Shown: in pieces, positions 1 to 8,820 of the stretch
Numbering within the stretch: the first letter of the stretch is position 1
How the letters are laid out: the number at the start of each line of letters is the position of its first letter
Source: Verrucomicrobiota bacterium
GTDB lineage: Bacteria; Verrucomicrobiota; Kiritimatiellia; CAIQIC01
DNA: 34,755 nt
Assembly (NCBI GenBank): GCA_004321905.1
Contig: SCQF01000042.1
Location: 1 to 34,755 of the forward strand
Reading direction: 5' to 3'
Notes under the pieces: model-generated
Seen by the model: only the letters and a program-made list of their open reading frames with translations
Databases searched by the model: none
Told to the model about the DNA's origin: nothing
Program-made: the position numbers and the translations under genes

Positions 1-46
1 GCAGCTTCAGGATGATTTCTTCCGCTTTATATCGTTTAATACCCAT
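1..46 (-). CDS. IS3-family transposase OrfA, N-terminus (partial)
   Basis: The frame starts with ATG at 46 and is cut by the window edge after 15 residues (MGIKRYKAEEIILKL). The pattern basic-R-Y/F-x-x-E-x-I-I-x-x-L is the start of the helix-turn-helix OrfA proteins of IS3 elements, which bind the IS ends and are fused by frameshifting with the DDE catalytic OrfB. A purine-rich AGGGAGA stretch lies about 9 bases upstream of the ATG. Too short to name a subgroup or to say whether the copy is intact. Confidence 0.55.
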   Translation of the reverse strand, partial: MGIKRYKAEEIILKL

Positions 47-118
47 GGCCTAGTCTCCCTTCTATGCTCGCCGGAAATCCTATCATTCCGGCTGGCACCG
101 TTTCAGGGGGCTAGGTCA
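1..118 (-). mobile_element. Terminal part of an IS3-type insertion sequence
   Basis: Only the left end (in IS orientation) is inside the window. Read on the minus strand, the segment starts TGACCTAGCCCCC at 118, in keeping with IS3-family ends that begin with TG, and runs about 70 bases to the start codon of an OrfA-like frame at 46. The end lies one base beyond the stop codon of the neighbouring glycosyltransferase, so the insertion sits exactly at the 3' end of the polysaccharide operon. The opposite end and any target duplication are outside the window. Family assignment rests on the first 15 residues of OrfA and the end sequence; moderate certainty. Confidence 0.55.
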
Positions 119-119
119 A

Positions 120-944
120 TCAGAGCTTATGAACCTGTGTTTGCTCGCACATCTCTTGGTATCGCTTGAGTGAAAGGTGGGCCATGAGTGTGTACCATGC
201 ATAGAAAAAGCTTAAGAAAAGCTCCCTTATGTTGTGATAGCCGCGAAAGTCAATCAAACTACTTTTGAGCGCCCGCAGGCTCGCGCCATACATGCGTATA
301 TATGAAAAACGCGCTCCGCGCTGATAACGGCTCTCGCCTTCGGTCTGCAAATAGCGCCTGTGCTTCTCAAGCAGTTGGGCGTAGGAATCTATCCAATAGT
401 GGGTCGTATGATATTCAGGGCGCTGCAAGGCCACCCGGACGGCGCCAAAGCCATCTTTCAGAATCACATCATGGTGTATCATTGCGCTGAGGGTCACCCG
501 GCCTTTGTGGAACAGAATAGGCCGTCCATTGGTTTTCGAATCCCAAATGGTTCCCCTCAGCGGTTTACCCATGAAGCAGTACTGGAAAGGCACACAAATT
601 TGGCCGACCGCAGGGTTCTCGTACATCGCACGGCGCAACTCGCCTTCGATCCCGGCCGCTAATACTTCGTCGGGATCCATGAACAGGATCCAGTCATGCC
701 GGGCCAAGGCCACGGCCTCGGCGCGCACCAGAGCGGCCGTGGGTACATGGGTGTGTGGCACCACGCTGGCCCCGCAAGCGGTGGCGATAGCCACACAGTC
801 ATCTGTGGAACCCAAATCCACCACGATGAGCTCCTGGCAAAACCGCATTGCCTGCAAACAGTCCCGGAGATGCCGACTATCATTATAGGTGACCACCAAT
901 CCTGAGATCGGGGCTGAAGCCAAGGTCGGGGGATTGACTTTCAT
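120..944 (-). CDS. Family 2 glycosyltransferase (WaaE/KdtX-like)
   Basis: Predicted inverting GT-A glycosyltransferase, probably transferring a sugar from a nucleotide sugar to LPS core or O-unit at the inner membrane. Visible: the GT2 start V-V-T-Y-N-D about 20 residues in, the V-D-L-G-S-T-D-D nucleotide-binding segment, and a metal-binding MDPDE motif near residue 85. About 274 residues, usual for WaaE-like enzymes. I start at ATG 944 because its ATGA overlaps the stop of the upstream acyltransferase; an in-frame start at 986 would overlap that gene much more. It is the last gene of the polysaccharide operon. The stop codon lies one base from an IS3-type end, so the original C-terminus may have been changed by the insertion. 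Acceptor and donor cannot be read from sequence. Confidence 0.85.
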   Translation of the reverse strand: MKVNPPTLASAPISGLVVTYNDSRHLRDCLQAMRFCQELIVVDLGSTDDCVAIATACGASVVPHTHVPTAALVRAEAVALARHDWILFMDPDEVLAAGIEGELRRAMYENPAVGQICVPFQYCFMGKPLRGTIWDSKTNGRPILFHKGRVTLSAMIHHDVILKDGFGAVRVALQRPEYHTTHYWIDSYAQLLEKHRRYLQTEGESRYQRGARFSYIRMYGASLRALKSSLIDFRGYHNIRELFLSFFYAWYTLMAHLSLKRYQEMCEQTQVHKL

Positions 945-1531
945 GACAGAACCGGCCCGGATACCTGAGACTTCCCGGCGCGCCAACGCACAAACTTCGC
1001 TGGATTCCCCACCACGATGGCCCCGGGGAGCACATCACGCGTGACCACCGCACCAGCACCCACGATGGCGCCACGTCCAATATGTACACCCTTAAGAATA
1101 ATAGCACGGCAACCAATATAGACATCATCCGCCACATTTATCGGCTTGAATATCTCCTCGGCTCCATCAAGCGCGTGATAGTCGTGATCTAGCAACATGC
1201 AATCCCATGAGATGCGACAGTTTGATCCGATGATTATTTCCCGACCCACATGGAGTTCCGTGCGATGGCCAATGGAGGTATGAGATCCGATGCTCAATCG
1301 TGCCGGCTGTTGGTAGCCCAGCAGAAAGATTTTGGCGTTCGGAAAAAAGAGCACACCGCTCCCTAAGCAAAGGCTCCCGTTTACATTCTCAAGATGCAAC
1401 GGCCCCCAGACAACAGTCTTCCCCTCGGCATGCGCGGCCTTGCGGGACAGCCGCCAGCCACGGACATAGGCCCAAGTTAGCGCCAGCGTTTTCCGCACTC
1501 CTCTGCGCTTGAAAGTATCAAGTGTGGACAT
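941..1531 (-). CDS. Hexapeptide (LbH) acyltransferase, WbbJ-like
   Basis: Left-handed beta-helix acyltransferase of about 196 residues, likely O-acetylating a sugar of the surface polysaccharide with acetyl-CoA. The C-terminal half shows imperfect hexapeptide repeats (IGSHTSIGHRTEL, IIIGSNCRI, DDVYIGCRAIILKGVHIGRGAIVGAGAVVTRDV) and ends in the family signature V-G-N-P-A-K-F. The LDHDYHALDG loop carries the His used as catalytic base in this family. ATG 1531 overlaps the upstream stop as TGATG, which suggests translational coupling; ATG 1537 (two codons earlier) is an equally open alternative, and neither has a clear Shine-Dalgarno. Its stop overlaps the next gene by ATGA. Substrate unknown. 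Confidence 0.85.
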   Translation of the reverse strand: MSTLDTFKRRGVRKTLALTWAYVRGWRLSRKAAHAEGKTVVWGPLHLENVNGSLCLGSGVLFFPNAKIFLLGYQQPARLSIGSHTSIGHRTELHVGREIIIGSNCRISWDCMLLDHDYHALDGAEEIFKPINVADDVYIGCRAIILKGVHIGRGAIVGAGAVVTRDVLPGAIVVGNPAKFVRWRAGKSQVSGPVLS

Positions 1532-1935
1532 CAGCATATTATTTCTGCGGTAGCTTGCTTATCTGCGACCAAACCAATATAGCGCGCCGGATTGCCGCTG
1601 ATGATGTTTCCGACGATGGCATTCTTAGTGACAACCGCATTACAAGCCACCACACTGGTATCTTCGACTTGGAACCCCTTCAAAAGCACAGCATTGGCAC
1701 CCACCCAAAGATGAAAATCCGTATCATATATGCTGCAACTAACACCAAGGCCCACACGCTTCCCAAAAGATCGACCCGGTCCACGCATACGATCATTGCG
1801 CCAGATATTCCCACACCGCGAATGAATCACGGGATGGCGTGGCAGCCCCCGCAAGGTCACATACCCATATCGCGTGCTTACGCCGCACCGGCGCAGATAA
1901 AGATAATCAAACAATTTTTTTACGGTTTGCCACAT
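1531..1935 (-). CDS. Short hexapeptide acyltransferase, probably internally deleted
   Basis: 134 residues that read like an LbH acetyltransferase with parts missing. The N-terminus (YLYLRRCGV...YGYVTLRG), the SFGKRVGLGVSCSIYDTDFH segment and the C-terminal coil (WVGANAVLLKG...VVTKN...ISGNPARYI) match the usual layout of O-acetyltransferases of about 190-210 residues. The stretch that normally lies between IYDTDFH and the W-I-G-A-N coil (the loop after PLD and the next coil) is absent: H is followed directly by LWVGAN. The N-terminal coils also look shortened. The frame is open throughout, so this would be in-frame deletion rather than frameshift. It may be inactive, or a subunit needing partners. 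It sits in the operon 21 bases after the methyltransferase gene. Confidence 0.6.
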   Translation of the reverse strand: MWQTVKKLFDYLYLRRCGVSTRYGYVTLRGLPRHPVIHSRCGNIWRNDRMRGPGRSFGKRVGLGVSCSIYDTDFHLWVGANAVLLKGFQVEDTSVVACNAVVTKNAIVGNIISGNPARYIGLVADKQATAEIIC

Positions 1936-1956
1936 AAGCCTGATGCCGGATAAAGA

Positions 1957-2811
1957 TCAGACTGGGCGCGCGATGAAGACGGCTTGTTTCGCCAAGCTGG
2001 CTTTAAAGTTCTGTTTGTTTACGACACCATGGAGCTTGGTCTCCAACTCATACCGGTTAAGGGTGAACCACTCCAACAGATTGTCAGCCGTATAGGGATA
2101 GGGCGCGATATGAATGAGACTGATCTCCAGCATGATGGTCGGACGACAGATCTTCAGAAACTGGCTCCCGCCCCGCAAGACCAAGAGTTCTCCGCCTTCC
2201 ACATCCATCTTGATCACCCCCACGCGCGGGCGTCCAGCCTTCTGCCACCAATCATCCAAGCGCACGATCGGAACCTTGATCTTGCTGGTGGCGCCACCGG
2301 TATGGGTGTCCAATAACCCATCCCCGCTGGCATCGCGCGAACCATGCACATAAAAGTCCGCCTCGCCGGCATGATCGGCCAACGCCACTTTGTGCAACTT
2401 GATGCGCTCTTCTAATTGATTCTGCGCAATAGTGATTTCCAGAAATTTCCCTTGTAATGGGCCCGGTTCAAAGGCTTGGATATTGAGCGCGGGAAATTGC
2501 CGCAGCAGTGGCAAAGATATCAGCCCGATATTCGCACCAACATCCAATAGACACTCCGTACGACTGGCCTTAATTTCGCGTTGCAAGGCGCGTAGTTCCG
2601 CCTCTTCATAGATATCCGCAGCGTAGGTCAAACGCTCCAAAAGCGACGTGTCCCGCGAGCAGAAGACATTCCATCCAAAATAAGAGAAGGAAACCAGTGA
2701 CAGCCCTTGCATATTCACGTCGCTATACTTCATGGGTCGACACAAAACATGTCGCGCATACTGCCGCAAGCGAATGAGACAATATTTGCAGAATTTCAAA
2801 AAACGCAGCAT
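1957..2811 (-). CDS. FkbM-family SAM-dependent methyltransferase
   Basis: Class I methyltransferase of 284 residues, family FkbM, expected to O-methylate a sugar hydroxyl in the polysaccharide. Motif I appears as LLDVGANIGLISL near residue 90, followed by AFEPGP (the acidic residue that binds the SAM ribose), and the FkbM signature IKMDVEGGE near residue 205, then LEIS. The N-terminal ~60 residues are basic and aromatic, without a clear signal peptide. It lies 13 bases after the flippase gene and 21 before the short acyltransferase gene, so it is in the operon. The methylated position cannot be inferred. Confidence 0.88.
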   Translation of the reverse strand: MLRFLKFCKYCLIRLRQYARHVLCRPMKYSDVNMQGLSLVSFSYFGWNVFCSRDTSLLERLTYAADIYEEAELRALQREIKASRTECLLDVGANIGLISLPLLRQFPALNIQAFEPGPLQGKFLEITIAQNQLEERIKLHKVALADHAGEADFYVHGSRDASGDGLLDTHTGGATSKIKVPIVRLDDWWQKAGRPRVGVIKMDVEGGELLVLRGGSQFLKICRPTIMLEISLIHIAPYPYTADNLLEWFTLNRYELETKLHGVVNKQNFKASLAKQAVFIARPV

Positions 2812-2824
2812 TTCTTTTCCCCTT

Positions 2825-4342
2825 TCACAACAGCCGATTTTGGCGCCGATAGTAAGGGAGGAATAGCGCCAGACTTATCGCCGCCACTACGCCCGAGAGT
2901 AACAACTCCATCAAAGCCGTCGGCACCGGCCACCGCACCATGCCAGCCAAACTTTCGCGGCAGGCATGGATCATTCCATAAACGCCTACGAGCGCGACCG
3001 CAACCAACAGGGGCGGTAGCAATTGTCCGATATAGGTCAGCCTGCGGCTCACCGGCAGACAGGCGAACATCAGCAAACCACCCCCCATGCTGACCATGGC
3101 CCAGGTCATGGCCATGGTGGCCACGCCCAACCATCGGTAGATGAGCAGATTGAGTGCGGCACTGAGCAGCAGCACTGCGGTGCTGCTCGCGATATAAGCG
3201 AACCGCTGGTTGCGCGCGAGCAAAGCCTGACCGCACACGGTATAGAAGGGCAACCCCAGAACACCAATGCCAAACCAGCGAATCGTCTCCGCCGTGCCGG
3301 CGATGTGTTCCGGCTTGAACGCACCACGCAGCAGCAGCAGACGGACCAATTCCTCGGGAAATACGATCAGCAGAGCACAAAACGGGGCAGCGCCCAACGT
3401 AAACAGCTTGATGAACTTGACCACGGAGGCGGAAAACCCGTTGAGGTCGGCCACTTGCCGCGTCAAGATGGGTGCCACCACACTGCCTGCCACCCCCACC
3501 ATCGTGGTCAGGGGTAAATCCATAAACTTGCGTGCATAATCCAGCATGGAAAGATTGCCTTCTCCCAGATAGGTACATACCCGGCGTTCAATCACGGCAT
3601 GGAATTGGCCTGTCAGGTAGGCGATATACAGCGGCAACCCGAAGAAGAAATAGGGCCCCACTGTCCGCCATGACACCAGTCGGGGCAGCCACAAGAAAAG
3701 GCCCGTCCTCCGCAGTGCCCGCGCATAGAGACCCAGTTGGATTCCTTGGGTCAGATAGGAGGCGATCACCAGCGAGTAGATACCAATAAAGGGCGCCGCC
3801 AAAACCGTACAGACAATACTCAACAGGACGGACCCAAGGGCAAAAAACTCCGGAAGATAATAGGAGTGATAGGCATTCAGGACCGAAGCAAACAACACGC
3901 TCAGTTCAGTCAGGATCAACATGGGGATATAGACCGCCAGCATCCTCGCAATCGGGGCGTATTGCGCACCTGAGAAACCGGGTGCCAAAAGATGCAGCAT
4001 ACAACCCGGCCAGATGATCACCACCAAGACCAGCCCCAACGAGAACAAGGCGACCCACTGGAGCAGTGTCGCCACTGATTGCCGCGCCCGATCCTCGCCC
4101 TCCTCAGCCAGCACGTGCAGAAATTTTATGCGAAACGTTTCATTGAGCGGGCCATAAATGACCTGGGTCAGCAGAGCTACCGCGGAAACGCTCAACACGT
4201 AGACATCGCGTTCCAGTGTGGCACCAAAGTAACGCGCGGAAACCATGACCGACACCACCGTCAGGATGGCACGTACTATTTTGGTCATACCGATGCCAAC
4301 GGCAATGCGCTGCGGGCTGCCGGCAAAAAGTCTTTTGATCAT
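2825..4342 (-). CDS. MurJ/MviN-type lipid-linked saccharide flippase
   Basis: Polytopic membrane protein of 505 residues with about 13-14 hydrophobic helices, of the MOP (MurJ/Wzx) superfamily. The N-terminal SPQRIAVGIGMTKIVRAILT and the first helices with SARYFGATLERDVYVLS resemble the MviN group (R-x-F-G-x-x-x-x-x-D-x-Y). In this operon it most likely flips undecaprenyl-PP-linked O-units across the inner membrane, the Wzx role, rather than being the housekeeping lipid II flippase; that is inference from context. It follows the glycosyltransferase gene by 41 bases and precedes the FkbM gene by 13. The ATG at 4342 is followed by MIKRLFAG, typical of such N-termini. Confidence 0.82.
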   Translation of the reverse strand: MIKRLFAGSPQRIAVGIGMTKIVRAILTVVSVMVSARYFGATLERDVYVLSVSAVALLTQVIYGPLNETFRIKFLHVLAEEGEDRARQSVATLLQWVALFSLGLVLVVIIWPGCMLHLLAPGFSGAQYAPIARMLAVYIPMLILTELSVLFASVLNAYHSYYLPEFFALGSVLLSIVCTVLAAPFIGIYSLVIASYLTQGIQLGLYARALRRTGLFLWLPRLVSWRTVGPYFFFGLPLYIAYLTGQFHAVIERRVCTYLGEGNLSMLDYARKFMDLPLTTMVGVAGSVVAPILTRQVADLNGFSASVVKFIKLFTLGAAPFCALLIVFPEELVRLLLLRGAFKPEHIAGTAETIRWFGIGVLGLPFYTVCGQALLARNQRFAYIASSTAVLLLSAALNLLIYRWLGVATMAMTWAMVSMGGGLLMFACLPVSRRLTYIGQLLPPLLVAVALVGVYGMIHACRESLAGMVRWPVPTALMELLLSGVVAAISLALFLPYYRRQNRLL

Positions 4343-4383
4343 GCTGACCTAGGGCTGGGTAAGCGGGGACGACATCGCACGCG

Positions 4384-5517
4384 TCAGCCGTTCCACGCAC
4401 GCACCGCGAAGGACATTTCCGCGGTCACATCCACTTCCGGCAGGAAATATTCCAAACCGGGCAGCGCGGGGTGAACCCCACGGTGGCGGGCCGCACGCTG
4501 GTCGCGCACAATTGCCAACATGTTTTTCATACGGTGGTACTGCTGGTGTTTTCGGCCGGCATACTCCGCCGTCACCACGCCCAGTTGCCGCCGGTCCTGA
4601 TCCGTCATGGCCAGCAACCGATCAATGGTGGCCAGCATCTCCTGCTCGTTGCGATATAGGTGCCAATGTTCGCCCTGACGGAACAACGTATCTACGCGCG
4701 GCGTCCAATAATCCACAAAGGGCACACCAGAGGCGATGGCTATAAGAACACGATCCGACGTGTAGTAATCCATAAGACCACCAGGATACCCCCCCACGAT
4801 GACCCGTCCCTGTTGAGACTTCGTCTGTTGCTCAGCGTAGGGAATCGGTCCCTGCCAACTTTTGAAGCCTTCCCATCCACGACCATACAGGGCAAACCGC
4901 GAGCCGTAATGCAGTTGAAGGAGCGTGATTTGACGATAGCGTTCCCTTTGCAGTCGCCGGATATAACTGAAGGGATTGCGTGCTTTTGAGTTGCTGCCCA
5001 CGAAAACAACATCAAACTCTGGCTGGTTGACGGGCACCCCGGCAGCGAACCTGGTCTGACAGAACCCGTTCGGCATTAGTACGATATTGCGGGACCCACT
5101 GTTCACCAAGCTGTCAGCCATATACCCCATACCCGTCAAAAAAGTGACATCGGCGGCACGCGACACGGAACGAAAGGCGGATGGGAAACTGCGGGTAAAA
5201 AGTCCAAATGAGTCCCCGGCACTGGTGAACAGCGCCGGCTTGGCCGGCAAAGCGCGCAGGGCGGCCACCAAGTCATCGGGGCACGGCATACGATGATCAT
5301 GAAAGAATTGAAAGAAAACCGCATCTGCCTGTATCTCGGCTGCCGTGGACAAGGTCTCTCGACAAAGGGTTGCCCACGCCGCCGATGTATGTCGGCCCAA
5401 AAAAGGGATAGCGCGATAGGTCTCCAAAAAGCCTTCTGAACAAAGCTGTTCACAGGCCCGATGATAGCCAATCTGGTCTTCGACCTTACCACCCTGTAGC
5501 AAGGACAGAAGTTTCAT
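4384..5517 (-). CDS. CgeB-like / group 1-type glycosyltransferase
   Basis: 377 residues, GT-B fold predicted. The C-terminal half has the features of Glyco_trans_1_2 / CgeB proteins: FDVVFVGSNSKARNP opening the second Rossmann domain, FALYGRGWEGF, and the VPFVDYWTPRVDTLFRQGEHWHLYRN stretch that in this group binds the donor diphosphate. The N-terminal half is more diverged, with an ADAVFFQFFHDHRMP segment. It probably adds one sugar to the repeat unit on the cytoplasmic face. The gene is 9 bases downstream of the YfhO-like gene and in the same operon. No sugar specificity can be read. Confidence 0.75.
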   Translation of the reverse strand: MKLLSLLQGGKVEDQIGYHRACEQLCSEGFLETYRAIPFLGRHTSAAWATLCRETLSTAAEIQADAVFFQFFHDHRMPCPDDLVAALRALPAKPALFTSAGDSFGLFTRSFPSAFRSVSRAADVTFLTGMGYMADSLVNSGSRNIVLMPNGFCQTRFAAGVPVNQPEFDVVFVGSNSKARNPFSYIRRLQRERYRQITLLQLHYGSRFALYGRGWEGFKSWQGPIPYAEQQTKSQQGRVIVGGYPGGLMDYYTSDRVLIAIASGVPFVDYWTPRVDTLFRQGEHWHLYRNEQEMLATIDRLLAMTDQDRRQLGVVTAEYAGRKHQQYHRMKNMLAIVRDQRAARHRGVHPALPGLEYFLPEVDVTAEMSFAVRAWNG

Positions 5518-5526
5518 CTTTCACCA

Positions 5527-7824
5527 TTACGAACGAGCATGAACACCTGTCGCAACCCATGGGACACGTCGGGCCCAGAGCGCGTACACCACATAAGCCA
5601 GCAAACCCAGCAGCGATATACCCATCCCAATCTTCCGAGGCGTTGGATCAAACATCATTTCAAAGTTAATCGCCGCCGCCCTCGGTGACAGTTCGGCTGA
5701 CATGGAACGATCTTGCTCAAGCTGCATGTTGCGCCACGGACCGCCTTCTGTCCGGAACTTCCAGCCTTCGTCCCAGTTTTCGCAGACAGCCACCTTCCGG
5801 GTATTAGGCGGCAAGTGCAGCCGGCGATGATTCTGCTGGTGCAGCAGCGGCTGCAGCGGCAACGCCACAGCATCGGCTGCCACTGTGGCGGAGTACCAAG
5901 ACCGGGCCAGCGCATTAGAATAGATATTGATTTTCCCGGCCGTACGAACCAACGACCAAGATACGCCCGGCAATTGATCGTCCGCGAAGGTGATCAGATG
6001 GGTAACACCCCTTTCCCCCAAGAACTGGGCAGAGGGCAAGGTCTCACCGATATAGGGCAAGTAGGGCACATGCTTTTGGATGCCATTGGGCAAAATGCTG
6101 TCGTAACCCACGATATTGGGAACGCCAAAGTAGCATAAGGAATTCAAAGGGAAGAGCGGCAACCGGCCCCTTTTCTGCACCACGAGAACACGATCGCTGG
6201 CCCCCACTGCGGCAACGATAGCTTTGGTTTCTACCGTGGCGGGATAGAGGTCCATGTCGGGACCAAACGGCCTGAAAAAGACCACCCATTGCTGGTCATA
6301 GCACACCAGCTGCAACATCACCGCGACCGCGCAAGACCACCCCCCCGTCGGCTTGTATAGATAGCGCAAGCCGTAGACGGACACACCGAACAGCAGCCAC
6401 GGTAGCAGCAGATGCGGCCGCCACGGTATTTCGTCGGACACAAACTGCGCCACCCGCTCTGTGAACCAAGCGGGACAGGCCCCAAACCGATGTGTCGCGA
6501 TCTGCGGCTGGATGCGCGCCAGCAGCCGGGCCAAGAGTTGATGTTCCAAGCCTGTAATCAGCAACCCCAACCCCAAGAGTAGCAAGGTGCCAATCCCAAA
6601 GACCCAAAACAGCGTGCGCCGCAGACGGTGAAGGGCGACCTCGTCGGCCTGATCCAGAAAATCCACCGCCAACCAAGTGCCACCCAAAATGAAAATAACC
6701 AGCAACCGCTGATAGAGCGGCCCCAGCAACGGCGTCAAGGGCAACAACAAGCCAGCCGCTGTCAGCAATTTTGCGGTTGGATGCAGCCGCTTTACGAAGA
6801 GCCCGACAAAGGCCAGAATCACTGGTAGCGTGCCAAAAAACGCGGTGGCTTGGATATCCGATTTGAAAAGCTTATAGGCATCAAAGGTGTGCGGACTGCC
6901 CATCAGGAAAGGGAAAGCAAAGGATGGATAGGCAAGCAGATTTAAGAGCGGACTGAGCCGTCCATCAGGGTACCCCAATCCGCCCCGGACTAGGCCATAG
7001 TCGAGGGTATTCACATAGGCCAACGCACAGGGCACAAACATCAGCGCCGCCAACGCAATCGCCAGCAACCCTTGGAGGCTCAAGTTCCCCAGCAAACCCC
7101 AAGACACTTTCCCGGTCTGGCGATAGTCGGTCCCCATCCAACTCAAGCCGACACACGCCACGACCAGCACATGGAAGACCGCATACTGTAAATGGCCACC
7201 AAGCAGAGCCAACGCCAGCAGGAACGGGAAGAGCAGGCCCCACTTAGAACCTTGGCGCGTCCGAAAGAGCGCCCATAAATACCAAGGAGCCCAAGAGAAT
7301 CCACCCAGTGCCCAGCGGTGATAGAACCAAATTGCAAAGTGGGAAGATAAGCTAAAGGCAAAGGTACCCATCAGACACAAGGCCGGGCGATACTGAAACG
7401 AACGGAGGAAAACATACATGCCCAGCAACGCGCAAAGCAGTTGCCCCATCAACCCGAAGTGCCACGCCGTCCAGAACGGCAACACGCGGTGTAATACCAT
7501 GGTCCAATCCCAGGAAGTCGCCATCGTATTGGCGTAATCTGGAGTGCCACCGTTTTTGTAGAAATTCCAGCCAAGGACGCCTTCCTCGCTAAAGCTCTTC
7601 TGCGCGTGATACCGATAGAGCATGTAATGTTCGAGTGTGTCGGTCGGAAAGTGATTCTTGACCTGGACCGGACGCCCGCCTTGTGCCCACGGTTCGTAGA
7701 GTTGGGTGACAATATCCAAGGGCGCACACACACAGCCCTGCCACCACCAAGGTGAAAAGATAACCAGCAGCGTGCCCGCAAGGCAACCCAGGACAACCCA
7801 CGTAGCGCTAGAAAGTTTGAGCAT
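5527..7824 (-). CDS. YfhO-like polytopic membrane protein
   Basis: 765 residues. An N-terminal helix (about residues 7-28) is followed by a large periplasmic loop starting CAPLDIVTQLYEPW, then about ten further hydrophobic segments to residue ~500, a soluble C-terminal domain rich in beta-prone segments, and a last TM helix near the C-terminus followed by RRVPW. This layout, the D-x-x-x-Q-x-x-P-W loop near the first helix and the GWNFYKNGGTPDYAN segment resemble the bacterial YfhO family (GT-C related; YfhO is implicated in lipid-linked sugar modification in Firmicutes). The preceding DPM1-like gene could make a polyprenyl-phosphate sugar as donor for this GT-C-like protein; that pairing is inference. 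Confidence 0.7.
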   Translation of the reverse strand: MLKLSSATWVVLGCLAGTLLVIFSPWWWQGCVCAPLDIVTQLYEPWAQGGRPVQVKNHFPTDTLEHYMLYRYHAQKSFSEEGVLGWNFYKNGGTPDYANTMATSWDWTMVLHRVLPFWTAWHFGLMGQLLCALLGMYVFLRSFQYRPALCLMGTFAFSLSSHFAIWFYHRWALGGFSWAPWYLWALFRTRQGSKWGLLFPFLLALALLGGHLQYAVFHVLVVACVGLSWMGTDYRQTGKVSWGLLGNLSLQGLLAIALAALMFVPCALAYVNTLDYGLVRGGLGYPDGRLSPLLNLLAYPSFAFPFLMGSPHTFDAYKLFKSDIQATAFFGTLPVILAFVGLFVKRLHPTAKLLTAAGLLLPLTPLLGPLYQRLLVIFILGGTWLAVDFLDQADEVALHRLRRTLFWVFGIGTLLLLGLGLLITGLEHQLLARLLARIQPQIATHRFGACPAWFTERVAQFVSDEIPWRPHLLLPWLLFGVSVYGLRYLYKPTGGWSCAVAVMLQLVCYDQQWVVFFRPFGPDMDLYPATVETKAIVAAVGASDRVLVVQKRGRLPLFPLNSLCYFGVPNIVGYDSILPNGIQKHVPYLPYIGETLPSAQFLGERGVTHLITFADDQLPGVSWSLVRTAGKINIYSNALARSWYSATVAADAVALPLQPLLHQQNHRRLHLPPNTRKVAVCENWDEGWKFRTEGGPWRNMQLEQDRSMSAELSPRAAAINFEMMFDPTPRKIGMGISLLGLLAYVVYALWARRVPWVATGVHARS

Positions 7825-7839
7825 TCCCTAAGTATCTGC

Positions 7840-8592
7840 TTATTTTGGCGGAACAAACAAGGTGGGCGCAATCAACCCATGCTTGGCCAGCCAAAATAGA
7901 TTGGCGGTGGCCATGCACCCAAAACCGTATTTTACACTACGGCAGAAGTTGATGGATGAGGCTTCCTTGAAATATTTCGTTGGGCACGAAATCTCAGCAA
8001 TCGTGTACTGGAGCCATAGAATTTGACTCAACATTTGACTATCAAATACAAAATCATTCGAATTCCTCTCGAATGGTATTTTTAACAGCAATTCACGGGA
8101 AAAGGCCCGATAACCAGTATGGTATTCAGAGAGCTTGGCTCCCATCACTAGGTTGGCATAAGCGGTTAAAAAGCGATTCGCCACATACTTCCACGCCGGC
8201 ATGCCGCCCATCCGAGCGTAGCCACCTAGAATACGCGAGGCGAGCACGCAATGATACACGCCACTACCAATCAGCGCCGCTATCGCCGAAATCAGTTTGG
8301 GCGTGTATTGATAATCAGGATGAACCATAATAACGATATCGGCGCCAAATTCCAAGGCCGTACGATAACACGTCTTTTGATTGCCGCCATAGCCCATGTT
8401 CTTGTCATGTTGTATAATACGCACATTGACCAACGTGCGCGCGAGTGCCACCGTGTCATCCTGACTAGCATCATCCACCAAAATAATTTCATCTACAATC
8501 TCCTGCCCACATATTTCGTTGTAGGTCTGGATTAGTGTTTTTTCGGCGTTATAAGCCGGCAGAACAACAATTACCTTTTTATCTTTATACAT
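7840..8592 (-). CDS. Family 2 glycosyltransferase, dolichol-phosphate mannosyltransferase-like
   Basis: 250 residues, GT-A fold. Visible: VVLPAYNAEKTL at the N-terminus, ILVDDASQDDT (nucleotide-binding aspartates), NMGYGGNQKTCY and the metal-binding region VHPDYQY, an order typical for DPM1-like enzymes that load a sugar on polyprenyl phosphate. There is no C-terminal TM pair. The start at ATG 8592 has a GGGGATGAG stretch directly upstream; an upstream in-frame start at 8619 would add nine unlike residues. It follows a 228-base non-coding stretch and precedes the YfhO-like gene by 15 bases. Its product is likely a lipid-linked sugar used by a GT-C enzyme, perhaps the neighbour. Confidence 0.85.
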   Translation of the reverse strand: MYKDKKVIVVLPAYNAEKTLIQTYNEICGQEIVDEIILVDDASQDDTVALARTLVNVRIIQHDKNMGYGGNQKTCYRTALEFGADIVIMVHPDYQYTPKLISAIAALIGSGVYHCVLASRILGGYARMGGMPAWKYVANRFLTAYANLVMGAKLSEYHTGYRAFSRELLLKIPFERNSNDFVFDSQMLSQILWLQYTIAEISCPTKYFKEASSINFCRSVKYGFGCMATANLFWLAKHGLIAPTLFVPPK

Positions 8593-8820
8593 CTCATCCC
8601 CGCTGCTGTCGTATTGCAAAATTTATGAACAACGGACTTTACAGGCCCTTCCACCACGCGGATGGCAGCCTGCACGGCTGCAAGATTGGGCGTGCCCCCC
8701 TGAACGAAAGATTATTCAACGCCGTAACCGCATGCTTGGTCCACACCAGGGCCTCAACCACGTCTGAATTGATAAAGCCACAACTACCCACACGAGTGAA
8801 GCGGAGTGGATGACGTCATA
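8593..8820 (-). other. 228-base gap inside the polysaccharide operon; possible gene remnant
   Basis: This is the only sizeable gap in an otherwise tightly packed operon. On the minus strand a frame of about 58 codons without a start stays open from about 8813 to a TAA near 8641 (it contains NSDVVEALVWTKHAVTALNN), but I do not recognise it. A short perfect hairpin lies at 8665-8681 (GCAGCC-tgcac-GGCTGC). It may be what is left of a deleted gene between rfbB and the glycosyltransferase, or an mRNA leader. No promoter is evident. Confidence 0.35.
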
